From Alphaproteobacteria bacterium (GTDB lineage: Bacteria; Pseudomonadota; Alphaproteobacteria; Rhizobiales; CAJQND01): a stretch of 64,000 nucleotides of DNA. Made by a program: the position numbers and the translations under genes. Below the pieces are notes generated by a model. That model made no database searches. It was not told the DNA's origin and was given only the letters and a program-made list of their open reading frames with translations. The stretch lies in assembly GCA_024227565.1 (NCBI GenBank), contig JAAEUE010000392.1, positions 1-64,000 of the forward strand. Reading direction: 5' to 3'. Shown here in pieces: positions 52,784 to 61,277 of this stretch. How positions within the stretch are numbered: the first letter of the stretch is position 1; the number at the start of each line of letters is the position of its first letter.

Positions 52784-54529
52784 TCATTTGCAAAGCCGTT
52801 GGCTCGAGCTCCGCGCATAAGCAGAGCCGCAGAGGTGGAAGAACTCGGTGCCCCATTTGCTCTTCATGCACCGACCGCACCGTTTGGACGATCCGCGTGG
52901 CTTGGGGCTTCTGGCAAGTTTGGCCTGACGCTGGCGTTTGGTTTTCTTGCGAGCCTCTTTTTTCCGGCGGGCCTCATTCTTCTTCCGGGTCTCAGTTTTC
53001 CGCCGTGCGTCTCTCTTCTTCTGGGCGTCTCTCTTTTTTCGGGCCTCATTCTTCTTCTTTTTTGCATCCACCCTGGCAACACAACGGCCTTCTGAGTTCA
53101 GGCGCTCAGATCTCGAGCAGGTCTTTTTTACGCAACGGTCGCCGCGCACCTCGTGGAGCCGGTCACAAATGAGCGGGCACACCCGCGCGCTGTGTCCCTG
53201 CAGGTCCTGCAAGATCTCAGGCGAAGGGTTCAAGCTTGCAAGGCGCCGGTTCTGATGGCGGGAATACGCGCCGAGCGCACGCTTGCTGTTACGGCCCCAT
53301 GAGCCATCCGGACGGCCGGGATCACACCCCAGGCGCAGCAATTCTTTCTGAATGTTTTGTGCCAGATCGCGTTTGCTCATCACCGGCAGTTCGTCTATCT
53401 CGGGGTCGGCTTTGTCTTCTGCCTCTTCCTCGACTGGATTGCGCACAAACAGGGCCCTACGCGGCTGCTTCTTCAGAAGGTTTTGCAGGTTGCGCAGCCT
53501 GACGGTTGCAAGAAAGATAAACCGGCCCTTGGGGTATTGCTTGATGTAGGAGCGCAATTCGTCTGGATCGGTCGAGTCCTTCACGGCGTTCCAATAGGCC
53601 AGATCGAGGGTCAGCAACTGGCTGGCGCTCAGTGTATCGCTCGAGCGCTGTTGGTCCGGTTGAGGGGCGGTCGCTTCTTGAACCGGTTGTGCCGGTGCAG
53701 GCTCGGGCTTCTTCGGCGCCTCCTTCAAAATGAGACCGGCACTGAGTTCGTCATAGTAGGCCGGCCGCTGGTTGTGGCCTGCCGTTCTGGCCAGGGCGCG
53801 GACCTCGTTGCGCACATCACGTGCGATCTGTGAAATGGGCTTGCCGGCCTCGTTGAGCTTGTTGATCAACACCCGTGTGTAGACGGAGGTTGGCCAAGCG
53901 TCGTCGGGCCCAAGCGTGTCGAGGGCGGTTTGGCGGTAGCCGGCAGAATACATGATGAACGTTCCTGCCGGCGCCTCGGTGCGCGCCAGGCCGCGCGTCG
54001 AGCCGATTGCCCTTGAACCTGCTTGCTCGAAGGGATTGTCCCGGCACGCATCGAGCACAAAGATCCGCGTGCGTGCGCCCGTATCGCTGATCTGCGAGAT
54101 CAGCCGCCGGAACCCGATACTCTCGTACTTGACCGCATCCTTGCGCCCGCTCTTGGGTTTGGGGACATCTGCCGGCAGCAGATAATTGTCCCCGTCGATC
54201 TCAACGCCATGGCCGGAAAAGTGCACCAGAACCAGATCGTCCCGGGTCACCTTTGAGGCAAAGTCGGCAATCGTGACGTTGAGGTCCCGGCGGTTCGGGT
54301 TCGTGAGCTTGGTGACCTCAAATCCTAGGGCCTCCAAAGCCGCGCTCATGGCCGTCGCATCGCCCACCGCTTTTTCAAGCTTGGGCAGGAAACCGTAGTC
54401 GTTTATCCCAATCACCAGCGCAAGACGGCGTTCGGCATGTGCCCGATCGGATTGAAGCAGCGCCAGGAGCGCTACGACGAGCAGCGCTATTAAGTTGTTC
54501 TTGCCTATTCTACCGATCATCGGCGGCAT
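52784..54529 (-). CDS. Secreted caspase-like (C14) protein with basic C-terminal tail
   Basis: A 581-residue protein. Signal sequence (hydrophobic 12-30, AHA cleavage near 32). The caspase-like domain (about 34-270) keeps H108 in HFSGHGVE and C162 in LDACRDNPF. The motif AYWNAVKDSTDP with YPKG is shared with the caspase-like protein at 6772-9339. A peptidoglycan-binding-like module (LLRLGCDPGRPDGSWGRNSKRALGAYSR) lies at about 415-445. The last about 130 residues are Lys/Arg-rich coiled coil followed by cysteine-rich motifs (CGRCMKSK). Probable periplasmic or surface peptidase. Confidence 0.85.
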   Translation of the reverse strand: MPPMIGRIGKNNLIALLVVALLALLQSDRAHAERRLALVIGINDYGFLPKLEKAVGDATAMSAALEALGFEVTKLTNPNRRDLNVTIADFASKVTRDDLVLVHFSGHGVEIDGDNYLLPADVPKPKSGRKDAVKYESIGFRRLISQISDTGARTRIFVLDACRDNPFEQAGSRAIGSTRGLARTEAPAGTFIMYSAGYRQTALDTLGPDDAWPTSVYTRVLINKLNEAGKPISQIARDVRNEVRALARTAGHNQRPAYYDELSAGLILKEAPKKPEPAPAQPVQEATAPQPDQQRSSDTLSASQLLTLDLAYWNAVKDSTDPDELRSYIKQYPKGRFIFLATVRLRNLQNLLKKQPRRALFVRNPVEEEAEDKADPEIDELPVMSKRDLAQNIQKELLRLGCDPGRPDGSWGRNSKRALGAYSRHQNRRLASLNPSPEILQDLQGHSARVCPLICDRLHEVRGDRCVKKTCSRSERLNSEGRCVARVDAKKKKNEARKKRDAQKKRDARRKTETRKKNEARRKKEARKKTKRQRQAKLARSPKPRGSSKRCGRCMKSKWGTEFFHLCGSAYARSSSQRLCK

Positions 54530-54575
54530 AGTGGCATAGAACCTACAAATCGAAAACAGTCTCCAGTTGTTGAGT

Positions 54576-54596
54576 CTGATTACTGAGGATAATCAG
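54576..54596. promoter_or_regulatory. Perfect inverted repeat between the caspase-like and ilv genes
   Basis: CTGATTA (54576-54582), CTGAGGA spacer, TAATCAG (54590-54596): a perfect 7-bp dyad centred about 57 bp upstream of the caspase-like gene start and 80 bp upstream of the ilv promoter. It may be an operator. No matching second copy was seen. Confidence 0.4.
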
Positions 54597-54677
54597 AAGA
54601 ATTTCCGTAGTTATACTGAAATTGCGCTCTTCGACAGCAGGTCCCCACGTGGCTCTCGCACGGTTGCGCCTGCCCCC

Positions 54678-54706
54678 TTGACGCAGGGCCGACACCGCCC
54701 TATTGT
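54678..54706 (+). promoter_or_regulatory. Sigma-70-type promoter of the ilvBNC leader
   Basis: TTGACG (54678-54683), 17-bp spacer, TATTGT (54701-54706). The predicted start is near 54713, about 25 nt before the leader peptide. Confidence 0.65.
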
Positions 54707-54737
54707 CCGCGCCGCTTATGAAGGAGCACAGTTAGAG

Positions 54738-54779
54738 ATGTCTAATCTCGTGGTAGTATCGTGGCGCGCTTGGGTGTGA
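54738..54779 (+). CDS. ilv leader peptide
   Basis: A 13-codon ORF reading MSNLVVVSWRAWV with AAGGAG at 54721-54726. One Leu and four Val codons, three of them consecutive (GTG GTA GTA), fit ribosome stalling when charged Val-tRNA is scarce. Comparative studies predict such attenuators upstream of ilv genes in alphaproteobacteria. It is too short to appear in ordinary gene prediction. Confidence 0.8.
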   Translation: MSNLVVVSWRAWV

Positions 54780-54813
54780 TCTGAACAGATTACGTCTCCC
54801 ATAGCGCGCATCC

Positions 54814-54836
54814 AGGCCCCTCCGGGGCCTTTTTTA
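54814..54836 (+). terminator. Attenuator terminator upstream of ilvB
   Basis: AGGCCCC (54814-54820), TCC loop, GGGGCCT (54824-54830), then a T-run to 54836, starting 34 nt after the leader stop and about 80 nt before ilvB. Together with the Val-rich leader it forms a transcription attenuator. A small hairpin ATCTG/CAGAT (54779-54791) sits between and may be the pause or antiterminator element. Confidence 0.85.
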
Positions 54837-54917
54837 TTGGAATTTTTCGCAGAAGTTTGCGACACGAAGTTTGAAAGACCAAAGAGCGGCCAACAGGCCC
54901 TGAAGAGAGTGAAAAAG

Positions 54918-56678
54918 ATGAGTGACGGTTTGACAGGCGCGGAAGTTGTCATGAGGGCCCTGAAAGATCAGGGTGTTGAGCATATCTTCGGTTATCCCGG
55001 CGGCGCCGTGCTGCCGATCTATGATGCCATTTTCCAGCAGAACGCCATCCAGCACGTGCTCGTGCGCCACGAACAGGGCGCTGTGCATGCCGCAGAAGGC
55101 TATGCCCGCTCGACCGGCAAAGTGGGAACCGTGCTCGTCACCTCCGGCCCTGGTGCCACCAATGCTGTCACCGGCCTCACCGATGCCATGATGGATTCCA
55201 TTCCGATCGTCTGCATCACCGGGCAGGTCCCAACCCACCTGATTGGCAACGACGCCTTCCAGGAGTGCGACACCGTCGGCATCACCCGTCCGTGCACCAA
55301 GCATAACTATCTGGTGCGCGACCCCGATGATCTGGCGCGTGTTCTGCATGAGGCCTACTACGTGGCGTCCAACGGCCGCCCGGGCCCGGTTGTAGTTGAT
55401 ATCCCAAAGGACGTTCAGTTCGCGCTGGCAAAATACACCGGCCCCTCGAATGTCGCCCACAAAACCTACAAGCCCCGGCTGAAGCCCGACCAGGCGTCAG
55501 TGCGTCAGGCCGTGGATATAATCGCCAATGCCAAGCAGCCGATCCTGTATACGGGCGGCGGCGTGATCAATTCAGGGCCCGGTGCCTCCAAGTTGCTGCG
55601 CGAGTTCGCCAAGATGACCGGTTATCCAGTGACCTCAACCCTGATGGGCCTGGGCGCGTTCCCTGCATCCGACGGTCAGTTCCTGGGCATGCTGGGCATG
55701 CACGGCACCTATGAAGCCAATCTGGCCATGTACAATTGCGATGTGATGGTCTGCATCGGCGCGCGCTTTGATGACCGGATCACCGGCAATACCGAGCTGT
55801 TCTCGCCGAACTCCACCAAGATCCACATCGACATCGACGCATCGTCGATCAACAAGAACATCCAGGTCGATATTCCGATCATCGGCGATGTGGCCCATGT
55901 GCTGGAGGACATGATCCGCGTCTGGAAGGCCCGCCAGCCGGAGATCGATGCCAAGGCGTTAAAATCCTGGTGGGGTCAAGTCGACGGATGGCGAGGGCGC
56001 AAATGCCTGAATTATGAGCCGCGCAAAGATATCATCATGCCGCAATATGCCATCCAGCGCTTGTATGAGCTGACCAAGGACAAGGACACCTACATCACCA
56101 CCGAAGTGGGCCAGCACCAGATGTGGGCAGCGCAGTATTTCGGCTTTGAAGATCCAAACCGTTGGATGACCTCCGGCGGCCTGGGCACCATGGGTTACGG
56201 CCTGCCGGCTGCGCTGGGTGTTCAGGTGGCCCATCCAGACAGCCTGGTGATCGATATCGCCGGCGAAGCGTCCGTGCAAATGACAATGCAGGAAATGTCG
56301 TCGGCCATGCAGTACCGCCTGCCCATCAAGATCTTCATCTTGAACAATGAGTACATGGGCATGGTGCGCCAGTGGCAGGAGTTGCTCCACGGCCGGCGCT
56401 ATTCGGAAAGCTATTCCGCCGCATTGCCGGACTTCGTGAAGATGGCGGACGCGTTCGGCTGCACAGGCATCCGCTGCTCAGATCCGGACAAACTGGATGA
56501 CGCTATCCTGGAGATGATCAACACCGACGGTCCGGTGCTGTTCGACTGCCTGGTGGCCAAGGATGCCAACTGCTTCCCCATGATCCCGTCCGGCAAGGGC
56601 CATCATGAGATGATCTTGGGCGATGAGCCGACCAATCTTGACGAGGCCATCTCAGAAGAAGGCAAGGTGCTGGTTTAA
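54918..56678 (+). CDS. ilvB: Acetolactate synthase large subunit IlvB
   Basis: A 586-residue TPP enzyme, first step of valine and isoleucine synthesis. The ATG at 54918 is preferred to the TTG at 54837, which would lie on the attenuator. The catalytic Glu is E52 in VRHEQGAVHAAEGYAR; SGPGATNAVTGL and the FAD region follow. The TPP-binding motif reads IAGEASVQMTMQEM ... LNN, with Glu in place of the common Asp (GDG to GEA), a variant also met in rhizobial enzymes. Confidence 0.95.
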   Translation: MSDGLTGAEVVMRALKDQGVEHIFGYPGGAVLPIYDAIFQQNAIQHVLVRHEQGAVHAAEGYARSTGKVGTVLVTSGPGATNAVTGLTDAMMDSIPIVCITGQVPTHLIGNDAFQECDTVGITRPCTKHNYLVRDPDDLARVLHEAYYVASNGRPGPVVVDIPKDVQFALAKYTGPSNVAHKTYKPRLKPDQASVRQAVDIIANAKQPILYTGGGVINSGPGASKLLREFAKMTGYPVTSTLMGLGAFPASDGQFLGMLGMHGTYEANLAMYNCDVMVCIGARFDDRITGNTELFSPNSTKIHIDIDASSINKNIQVDIPIIGDVAHVLEDMIRVWKARQPEIDAKALKSWWGQVDGWRGRKCLNYEPRKDIIMPQYAIQRLYELTKDKDTYITTEVGQHQMWAAQYFGFEDPNRWMTSGGLGTMGYGLPAALGVQVAHPDSLVIDIAGEASVQMTMQEMSSAMQYRLPIKIFILNNEYMGMVRQWQELLHGRRYSESYSAALPDFVKMADAFGCTGIRCSDPDKLDDAILEMINTDGPVLFDCLVAKDANCFPMIPSGKGHHEMILGDEPTNLDEAISEEGKVLV

Positions 56679-56706
56679 CCGCCGGTGCCTGTGCAGGAAC
56701 TAAACC

Positions 56707-57228
56707 ATGCTGAAAAAAGTAGACCCCATGGAAACCCACACCCTATCGGTGCTCGTCGACAACGAACCGGGCGTCCTTGCCCGCGTCGTGGGCCTGTTCT
56801 CAGGCCGCGGCTATAACATTGAATCGCTCACGGTGACCGAAACCGAGCAAGCCTCGCACGTCTCGCGCATCACCCTGGTGACGACTGGTACTCCGCAGGT
56901 GATCGACCAGATCTCCGCTCAGCTTGATAGGCTTGTGCCGGTGCACTCTGTTGTGGACCTCACGGTAAGCGGCAATGGTGTTGAGCGCGAGCTCGCCCTC
57001 ATCAAGGTGGCTGGCAAGGGCGATCACCGGGTCGAATCCTTGCGCCTGGCCGAAGCCTTCCGTGCGCAGATCGTGGATGCGACCACCGAAAGCTTCGTGT
57101 TCGAGCTCACCGGGCGCACCAACAAGATCGACCAATTCATCACGCTCATGGGCCCGCTGGGTCTGGTGGAAGTGTCCCGAACCGGCATTGCGGCGATCGC
57201 ACGTGGGCCAGCGGGCATGGTGCTGTAG
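56707..57228 (+). CDS. ilvN: Acetolactate synthase regulatory subunit IlvN (IlvH type)
   Basis: A 173-residue regulatory subunit with an N-terminal ACT domain (TLSVLVDNEPGVLARVVGLFSGRGYNIESLTV, named in part by SVLVDNEPGVLARVVGLF and GYNIESLTV) that binds valine for feedback inhibition, and the C-terminal domain typical of the 160-175-residue type. Located 28 bp after ilvB. Its ATG at 56707 is followed by an alternative at 56728 (METHTLS). Confidence 0.95.
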   Translation: MLKKVDPMETHTLSVLVDNEPGVLARVVGLFSGRGYNIESLTVTETEQASHVSRITLVTTGTPQVIDQISAQLDRLVPVHSVVDLTVSGNGVERELALIKVAGKGDHRVESLRLAEAFRAQIVDATTESFVFELTGRTNKIDQFITLMGPLGLVEVSRTGIAAIARGPAGMVL

Positions 57229-57349
57229 GGCACACGTTTATTCAGGCTTGTGTTTCGGTCATTGGCCTGTATTGTCGCCCGCGAATTTTCCGAGCAATGA
57301 GGCGGGGTCCTCCCGCGTGGCAGAACTTCAATAGGGAAGAGAAGATAAT

Positions 57350-58369
57350 ATGCGTGTTTATTACGACAGGGATGCAGATGTTAACCTCATCAAGGGGAAA
57401 AAAGTTGCCATCATTGGTTTCGGCAGCCAGGGCCATGCCCATGCGCTGAACCTGCATGATAGTGGCTGTAAGGATGTGGCCGTTGCGCTGCGCCCGGGTT
57501 CTGCAACCGCCAAGAAGGCAGAAGCTGCCGGCCTGCCGGTGATGACCGTTGCCGAGGCATCCGCCTGGGCCGATGTGATGATGATGGCCACCCCTGACGA
57601 GCTTCAGGCTGACATTTGGCGTGACGAGATTGCGCCGAACATCAAGGACGGTGCAGCCATTGCGTTTGCCCACGGCTTGAACGTGCACTTCAACCTGATT
57701 GAAGCAGGCTCCAGCATCGACGTTCTGATGATCGCGCCGAAAGGCCCGGGCCACACCGTGCGCGGCGAATATCAGCGCGGCGGCGGCGTGCCATGCCTAA
57801 TCGCCATCGACCAGGACGCTTCGGGCAACGCCCACGACATCGCTCTGTCCTATGCCTGCGCCATCGGCGGCGGCCGTTCCGGCGTCATCGAAACCACCTT
57901 CAAGGAAGAGTGCGAAACCGACCTGTTTGGCGAGCAGGTTGTTCTTTGCGGCGGTTTGGTTGAACTCATCCGCGGCGGCTTTGAAACCCTGGTGGAAGCC
58001 GGTTACGCCCCAGAGATGGCCTACTTTGAGTGCCTCCATGAGGTGAAGCTCATCGTCGACCTGATCTACGAAGGCGGCATCGCCAACATGAACTACTCGA
58101 TCTCCAACACTGCGGAGTTCGGCGAGTATCATTCCGGACCACGCATTGTGACCGACGAAACCAAAGCGGAAATGCGCCGGGTTCTCAAAGACATTCAGTC
58201 AGGTGCCTTCACCTCTGAATGGATCCGCGAGTGCCGCGCCGGTCAGCCCAAGTTCAAGGCGACCCGCCGCATGAACGACGCCCACCCGATCGAGGAGGTG
58301 GGCGAGCGTCTGCGTGGCATGATGCCATGGATCAAGGCCAACCAGCTGGTTGACAAGGAAAAGAACTGA
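57350..58369 (+). CDS. ilvC: Ketol-acid reductoisomerase IlvC (class I)
   Basis: A 339-residue short-form (class I) enzyme converting acetolactate to dihydroxyisovalerate with NADPH. Rossmann start GFGSQGHAHALNLHDSG, PKGPGHTVRGEY, EECETDLFGEQVVLCGG with Mg ligands, and EAGYAPEMAYFECLHEVKLIVDL are conserved. The 121-bp gap from ilvN contains a ribosome-binding site but no strong terminator, so it can be part of the ilv operon. Confidence 0.96.
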   Translation: MRVYYDRDADVNLIKGKKVAIIGFGSQGHAHALNLHDSGCKDVAVALRPGSATAKKAEAAGLPVMTVAEASAWADVMMMATPDELQADIWRDEIAPNIKDGAAIAFAHGLNVHFNLIEAGSSIDVLMIAPKGPGHTVRGEYQRGGGVPCLIAIDQDASGNAHDIALSYACAIGGGRSGVIETTFKEECETDLFGEQVVLCGGLVELIRGGFETLVEAGYAPEMAYFECLHEVKLIVDLIYEGGIANMNYSISNTAEFGEYHSGPRIVTDETKAEMRRVLKDIQSGAFTSEWIRECRAGQPKFKATRRMNDAHPIEEVGERLRGMMPWIKANQLVDKEKN

Positions 58370-58827
58370 CGCACACTCATCACATACGCCCAGCCCAGCC
58401 GGGCGAGGCTGATGCGCTCACTAAACTGACGCGGGCGTCAAAGGCCTCTTGGGGGTATTCCGATGAGATGCTCAAAGCGTTTGAAGCTGAGCTGACAGTA
58501 ACTGAAACGGCGATCGTGGAGGACACGGTCGCCGTTTGCGTGTCTGGTGACGAAATATTGGGTTTTTGCCGGCTGGTGGTGGACGGGGAAGAAGGCGAAG
58601 TTGCGGACTGCTTTGTGAGCCCATGCGCCCTGCGGCAGGGCGTGGGCGCAGCGCTGATGACCCACCTTAAGGATGCGGCGAGAGCGGCGGGCGTAAAACG
58701 GCTGGAAGTGCAAAGTGACCCTTATGCCGAGAAGTTCTATTTGACCATGGGCTACACCCGTTTCAGCCAATCGCCCTCAGGCTCAGTCCCTGGACGGTGT
58801 TTGCCGCTGCTGGAGATGATGGTCTAG
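58366..58827 (+). CDS. GNAT-family acetyltransferase with probable CTG start
   Basis: From a CTG at 58366 this is 153 residues, a normal GNAT length. The region IRPAQPGEADALTKLTRASKASWGYS, read in the same frame from 58384 (quoted only as IRPAQPGEADAL and ASKASWGYS), is the standard GNAT N-terminus and lies upstream of the first ATG (58468), so that ATG cannot be the true start. No ATG, GTG or TTG lies in frame between the stop at 58351-58353 and 58468. The acetyl-CoA motif is VSPCALRQGVGAALMTHL. The CTG overlaps the ilvC stop (CTGA) and follows AAGGAAAAG. A degraded gene is the alternative. Confidence 0.65.
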   Translation: MTHTHHIRPAQPGEADALTKLTRASKASWGYSDEMLKAFEAELTVTETAIVEDTVAVCVSGDEILGFCRLVVDGEEGEVADCFVSPCALRQGVGAALMTHLKDAARAAGVKRLEVQSDPYAEKFYLTMGYTRFSQSPSGSVPGRCLPLLEMMV

Positions 58828-58911
58828 CGGTTCTCGTGAATTGATTGCACAGGGCGAAATGTGCTCTAGGGTTCCATAGTCGTTTGTGTCTTGCTCACGC
58901 CTGGAGTTACC

Positions 58912-60105
58912 ATGTGGTTCCGACTGTTTGCCCTCGTTTGCATAGTGTTGCTTCTGCCCGCCCATGCGCAAGCCGGCCTCAAGCAGAGGATCAAAGCCAT
59001 TGCACCTTCAGCCCTCGTTCTGGTGTTGGACGAGAAGGGCAAAGAGCTTGTGGCCCAAAGAGCCGACAAACCCTTTGTTCCCGCATCGGTTGCCAAAGTG
59101 GTCACCTCATGGCTCGCCATGAAGGTGCTGGGCGCTGATCATCGCTTTGAAACGCGCTTTTATGTGGATGACAAAAGAGTGCTCTATGTGCGCGGCGGCG
59201 GAGATCCGTTTCTGGTCTCTGAAGAACTGGCGCTGCTTGCGCCTAAGCTTCTGGCTGCAACCGGTAAGCAGGCCTTCACCGGCATGGTGATAGACACCAG
59301 TTACTTTCCGGCTGGTCTCACCATCCCGGGCATCGAAGCCACCCGCCGCTCCTACAACGCCCTGAACTCAGCCCTTGCGGTGAATTTCAACACGATCCAC
59401 GCTGTGCGCCGCGGCAAGACCGTGCGTTCTGCTGAGAAACAGACCCCGATCACCCCGGTGGCAATTAGCCAGTTTCGCAAACGCGGCCCAAAGGGGCGCG
59501 GCCGCATCAGCTTGGCACAGGCCGATCCTTCGGTGGGCGTGCGCTATGCCGGTGAACTGATTGCCGCCTTCATCAAGCGGGCCGGGGGGAAGGTGAACGG
59601 CAAAGTCTCTATTGGCGCCGTCCCTGACGGTCTGAAGCCGGTCTATGTGCACCGCCAGTCGCGTGCCTTGCCGGAAATTCTCAAACAGCTCCTCATCGGC
59701 TCCAACAATTACGTCACCAACCAGGTGTTCCTGGAGATCGGCGCGCGCAAGTTGGGCGCGCCGGTCAGCCTGAAAAAGTCACTCCAGGTTGCCCGCAAGT
59801 TCTTGGCCGAGCAGGGGCTTGCCAAGGCCATCCGCCTGGAGGAGGGCTCAGGCATCAGCAGAGGCAATCGCTTCACGGCCCGCGGCCTGGCCAGGTTGCT
59901 GCACCAGTTCGCGCCCCACGCCGGCCTCATGCGCCGCACCAAGGCTGGGTCCCGCTACAAGACCGGCACGCTGTCAGGCGTCCGCACGCTTGCCGGCTTC
60001 GCGAAGACGGCCAAGCATGGCGTGGTGCGCTTTGTGATTTCCATCAGGGGCGGATCCAGCCGGCTGCGCTTCCGCTTGCTGCGAGCCATCGAGCGTGGAC
60101 TGTAG
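58912..60105 (+). CDS. dacB: D-alanyl-D-alanine carboxypeptidase/endopeptidase, DacB/PBP4 type (S13)
   Basis: A 397-residue secreted S13 enzyme (signal peptide 1-20), start at 58912 with CTGGAG upstream. Motifs SVAK (S59-K62), SNN (264-266) and KTG (350-352) are present in the S13 order. It is shorter than E. coli PBP4 (about 477), so the inserted domain is reduced. It trims the pentapeptide ends and may cleave cross-links. It ends next to a strong hairpin and is convergent with dapA. Confidence 0.85.
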   Translation: MWFRLFALVCIVLLLPAHAQAGLKQRIKAIAPSALVLVLDEKGKELVAQRADKPFVPASVAKVVTSWLAMKVLGADHRFETRFYVDDKRVLYVRGGGDPFLVSEELALLAPKLLAATGKQAFTGMVIDTSYFPAGLTIPGIEATRRSYNALNSALAVNFNTIHAVRRGKTVRSAEKQTPITPVAISQFRKRGPKGRGRISLAQADPSVGVRYAGELIAAFIKRAGGKVNGKVSIGAVPDGLKPVYVHRQSRALPEILKQLLIGSNNYVTNQVFLEIGARKLGAPVSLKKSLQVARKFLAEQGLAKAIRLEEGSGISRGNRFTARGLARLLHQFAPHAGLMRRTKAGSRYKTGTLSGVRTLAGFAKTAKHGVVRFVISIRGGSSRLRFRLLRAIERGL

Positions 60106-60213
60106 CCGAGCTAGGGCATCTTCCGCTCATACCGAGCGGAAGATGCCCAAGATTTTCGTTACAGGCGAGCAACTTATCTCCGCTCAAACGATTCTGTCTG
60201 ATCGGAGGTTGCT
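60106..60213. repeat. Mosaic hairpin element (RIME-like) between dacB and dapA
   Basis: First hairpin: GGGCATCTTCCGCTC (60114-60128) and GAGCGGAAGATGCCC (60134-60148), a perfect 15-bp stem. Second: GAGCAAC near 60167 pairs with GTTGCTC near 60208, with inner CTCCG/CGGAG pairing, so it makes a bulged stem. The stretch looks like an interspersed rhizobial mosaic element and also serves as the convergent terminator zone. Confidence 0.6.
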
Positions 60214-61086
60214 CTAGAGAAGCTCAAGTCCGCGCATCGCTTCTTTAATCGCGGCCTTCGTGGTCTCGGTAAGGTCAACCATAGGCAACCGGCACTTTGG
60301 TTCGCACAATCCAAGCAGCGAACAGGCATACTTCACGCCCGCAGGGCTAGGCTCCAGAAACAATGCCTGATGAAGCGGCATGAGCTTCAACTGAATGTCT
60401 CGGGCGAGCTGAAACTTCTTACGGGCGCAAGCATCCTGCATCTGCGCGCAAAGCGCGGGGGCCACGTTTGCCGTCACCGAAATGCAGCCTTGTCCCCCGT
60501 TGGCGTTGTACGCCACAGCTGTTTGGTCTTCGCCTGTCAAAAAGCAAAAGTCTCCTTCAATCAGAAGTTTCTCTTTTAGCGGCCGGGACAAATCGCAGGT
60601 GGAATCTTTCACCCCAACCACATTGGGCAGGCTTGCGAGCCGTGCCATCGTCTCCGGCAGGATGTCGATCACCGCCCGAGGCGGGATGTTGTAGACAATC
60701 AGCGGAAGTTCTGTTGCCGCATCCAGTGCCTTGAAATGCTGATAAATGCCCTCTTGATTGGGCCGGTTGTAATACCCCATCACATGCAATGCTGCATCTG
60801 CGCCAGCCGCGGCGGCATGGTTTGTGTGTGAGATGGCCTGGGCCGCATCGTATGATCCTGCGCCGGCGATGACCGGGACCTGCCCGCCGGCTTCCTGAAC
60901 AACAACCTCGATGACCCGTTCGTGCTCGCGGCGGGCAAGCGTCGGTGCTTCGCCAGTTGTGCCCACGGGCACCAGTGCTTTCGTGCCGTTATCCAGGTGA
61001 AAGCGAACCAGGCGCGCCAGCGCGGCCTCGTCGATTGCGTTTTCTGAAAACGGTGTGATGAGAGCTACGATTGAACCGCTGAACAT
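60214..61086 (-). CDS. dapA: 4-hydroxy-tetrahydrodipicolinate synthase DapA
   Basis: A 290-residue enzyme of the lysine/meso-DAP pathway, condensing pyruvate with aspartate semialdehyde. Schiff-base Lys160 in VVGVKDST, proton-relay Tyr132 in IVYNIPPR, and the VGTTGEAPTL loop with T43-T44. It supplies the meso-DAP used by MurE. AGGAG precedes the ATG. The 107 nt upstream of the start end in a strong hairpin and a short ORF (see regulatory features), suggesting attenuation. Confidence 0.95.
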   Translation of the reverse strand: MFSGSIVALITPFSENAIDEAALARLVRFHLDNGTKALVPVGTTGEAPTLARREHERVIEVVVQEAGGQVPVIAGAGSYDAAQAISHTNHAAAAGADAALHVMGYYNRPNQEGIYQHFKALDAATELPLIVYNIPPRAVIDILPETMARLASLPNVVGVKDSTCDLSRPLKEKLLIEGDFCFLTGEDQTAVAYNANGGQGCISVTANVAPALCAQMQDACARKKFQLARDIQLKLMPLHQALFLEPSPAGVKYACSLLGLCEPKCRLPMVDLTETTKAAIKEAMRGLELL

Positions 61087-61133
61087 TTCTGTCTCCTACA
61101 ATGTGAGTGACAGCAATGCGGTTCCCGAAAGGC

Positions 61134-61173
61134 AAAAAACCCCGGAAGCCGCAGTAGGCTGCCGAGGTTTTTT
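61134..61173 (-). terminator. Intrinsic terminator in the dapA leader
   Basis: On the minus strand, A6-CCTCGG (61173-61162) pairs with CCGGGG-T6 (61145-61134; one G-T pair), and inner AGCC/GGCT pairs around TACTGC. The 12-bp outer stem with a T6 tract is strong. It starts 20 nt after the stop of the 25-codon leader ORF and 48 nt before the dapA start. Confidence 0.85.
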
Positions 61174-61193
61174 GATGTTTCTATAGCCTGTCC

Positions 61194-61271
61194 CTACATG
61201 CGCACGACCGAGAGCGCCCGTTTCTTGGAAACAGGTTTCTTGATGTTGAATGCAAGTACCGAACAGGTCAT
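61194..61271 (-). CDS. Candidate lysine leader peptide upstream of dapA
   Basis: A 25-codon ORF: MTCSVLAFNIKK, then PVSKKRALSVVRM, ATG to TAG. It has four Lys codons in two pairs (AAG AAA twice; codons 11-12 and 16-17). There is no Shine-Dalgarno sequence, but the promoter at 61278-61307 would place the transcription start on or next to its A, so it would be a leaderless message. Immediately downstream is the terminator at 61134-61173. Attenuation by lysine supply is inference. Confidence 0.55.
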   Translation of the reverse strand: MTCSVLAFNIKKPVSKKRALSVVRM

Positions 61272-61277
61272 GGAGGC

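Noticed and set aside
54718..54735. ATG AAG GAG CAC AGT TAG mini-ORF upstream of the ilv leader
   Set aside because: Five residues without relevant codons; it overlaps the Shine-Dalgarno region of the Val-rich leader.
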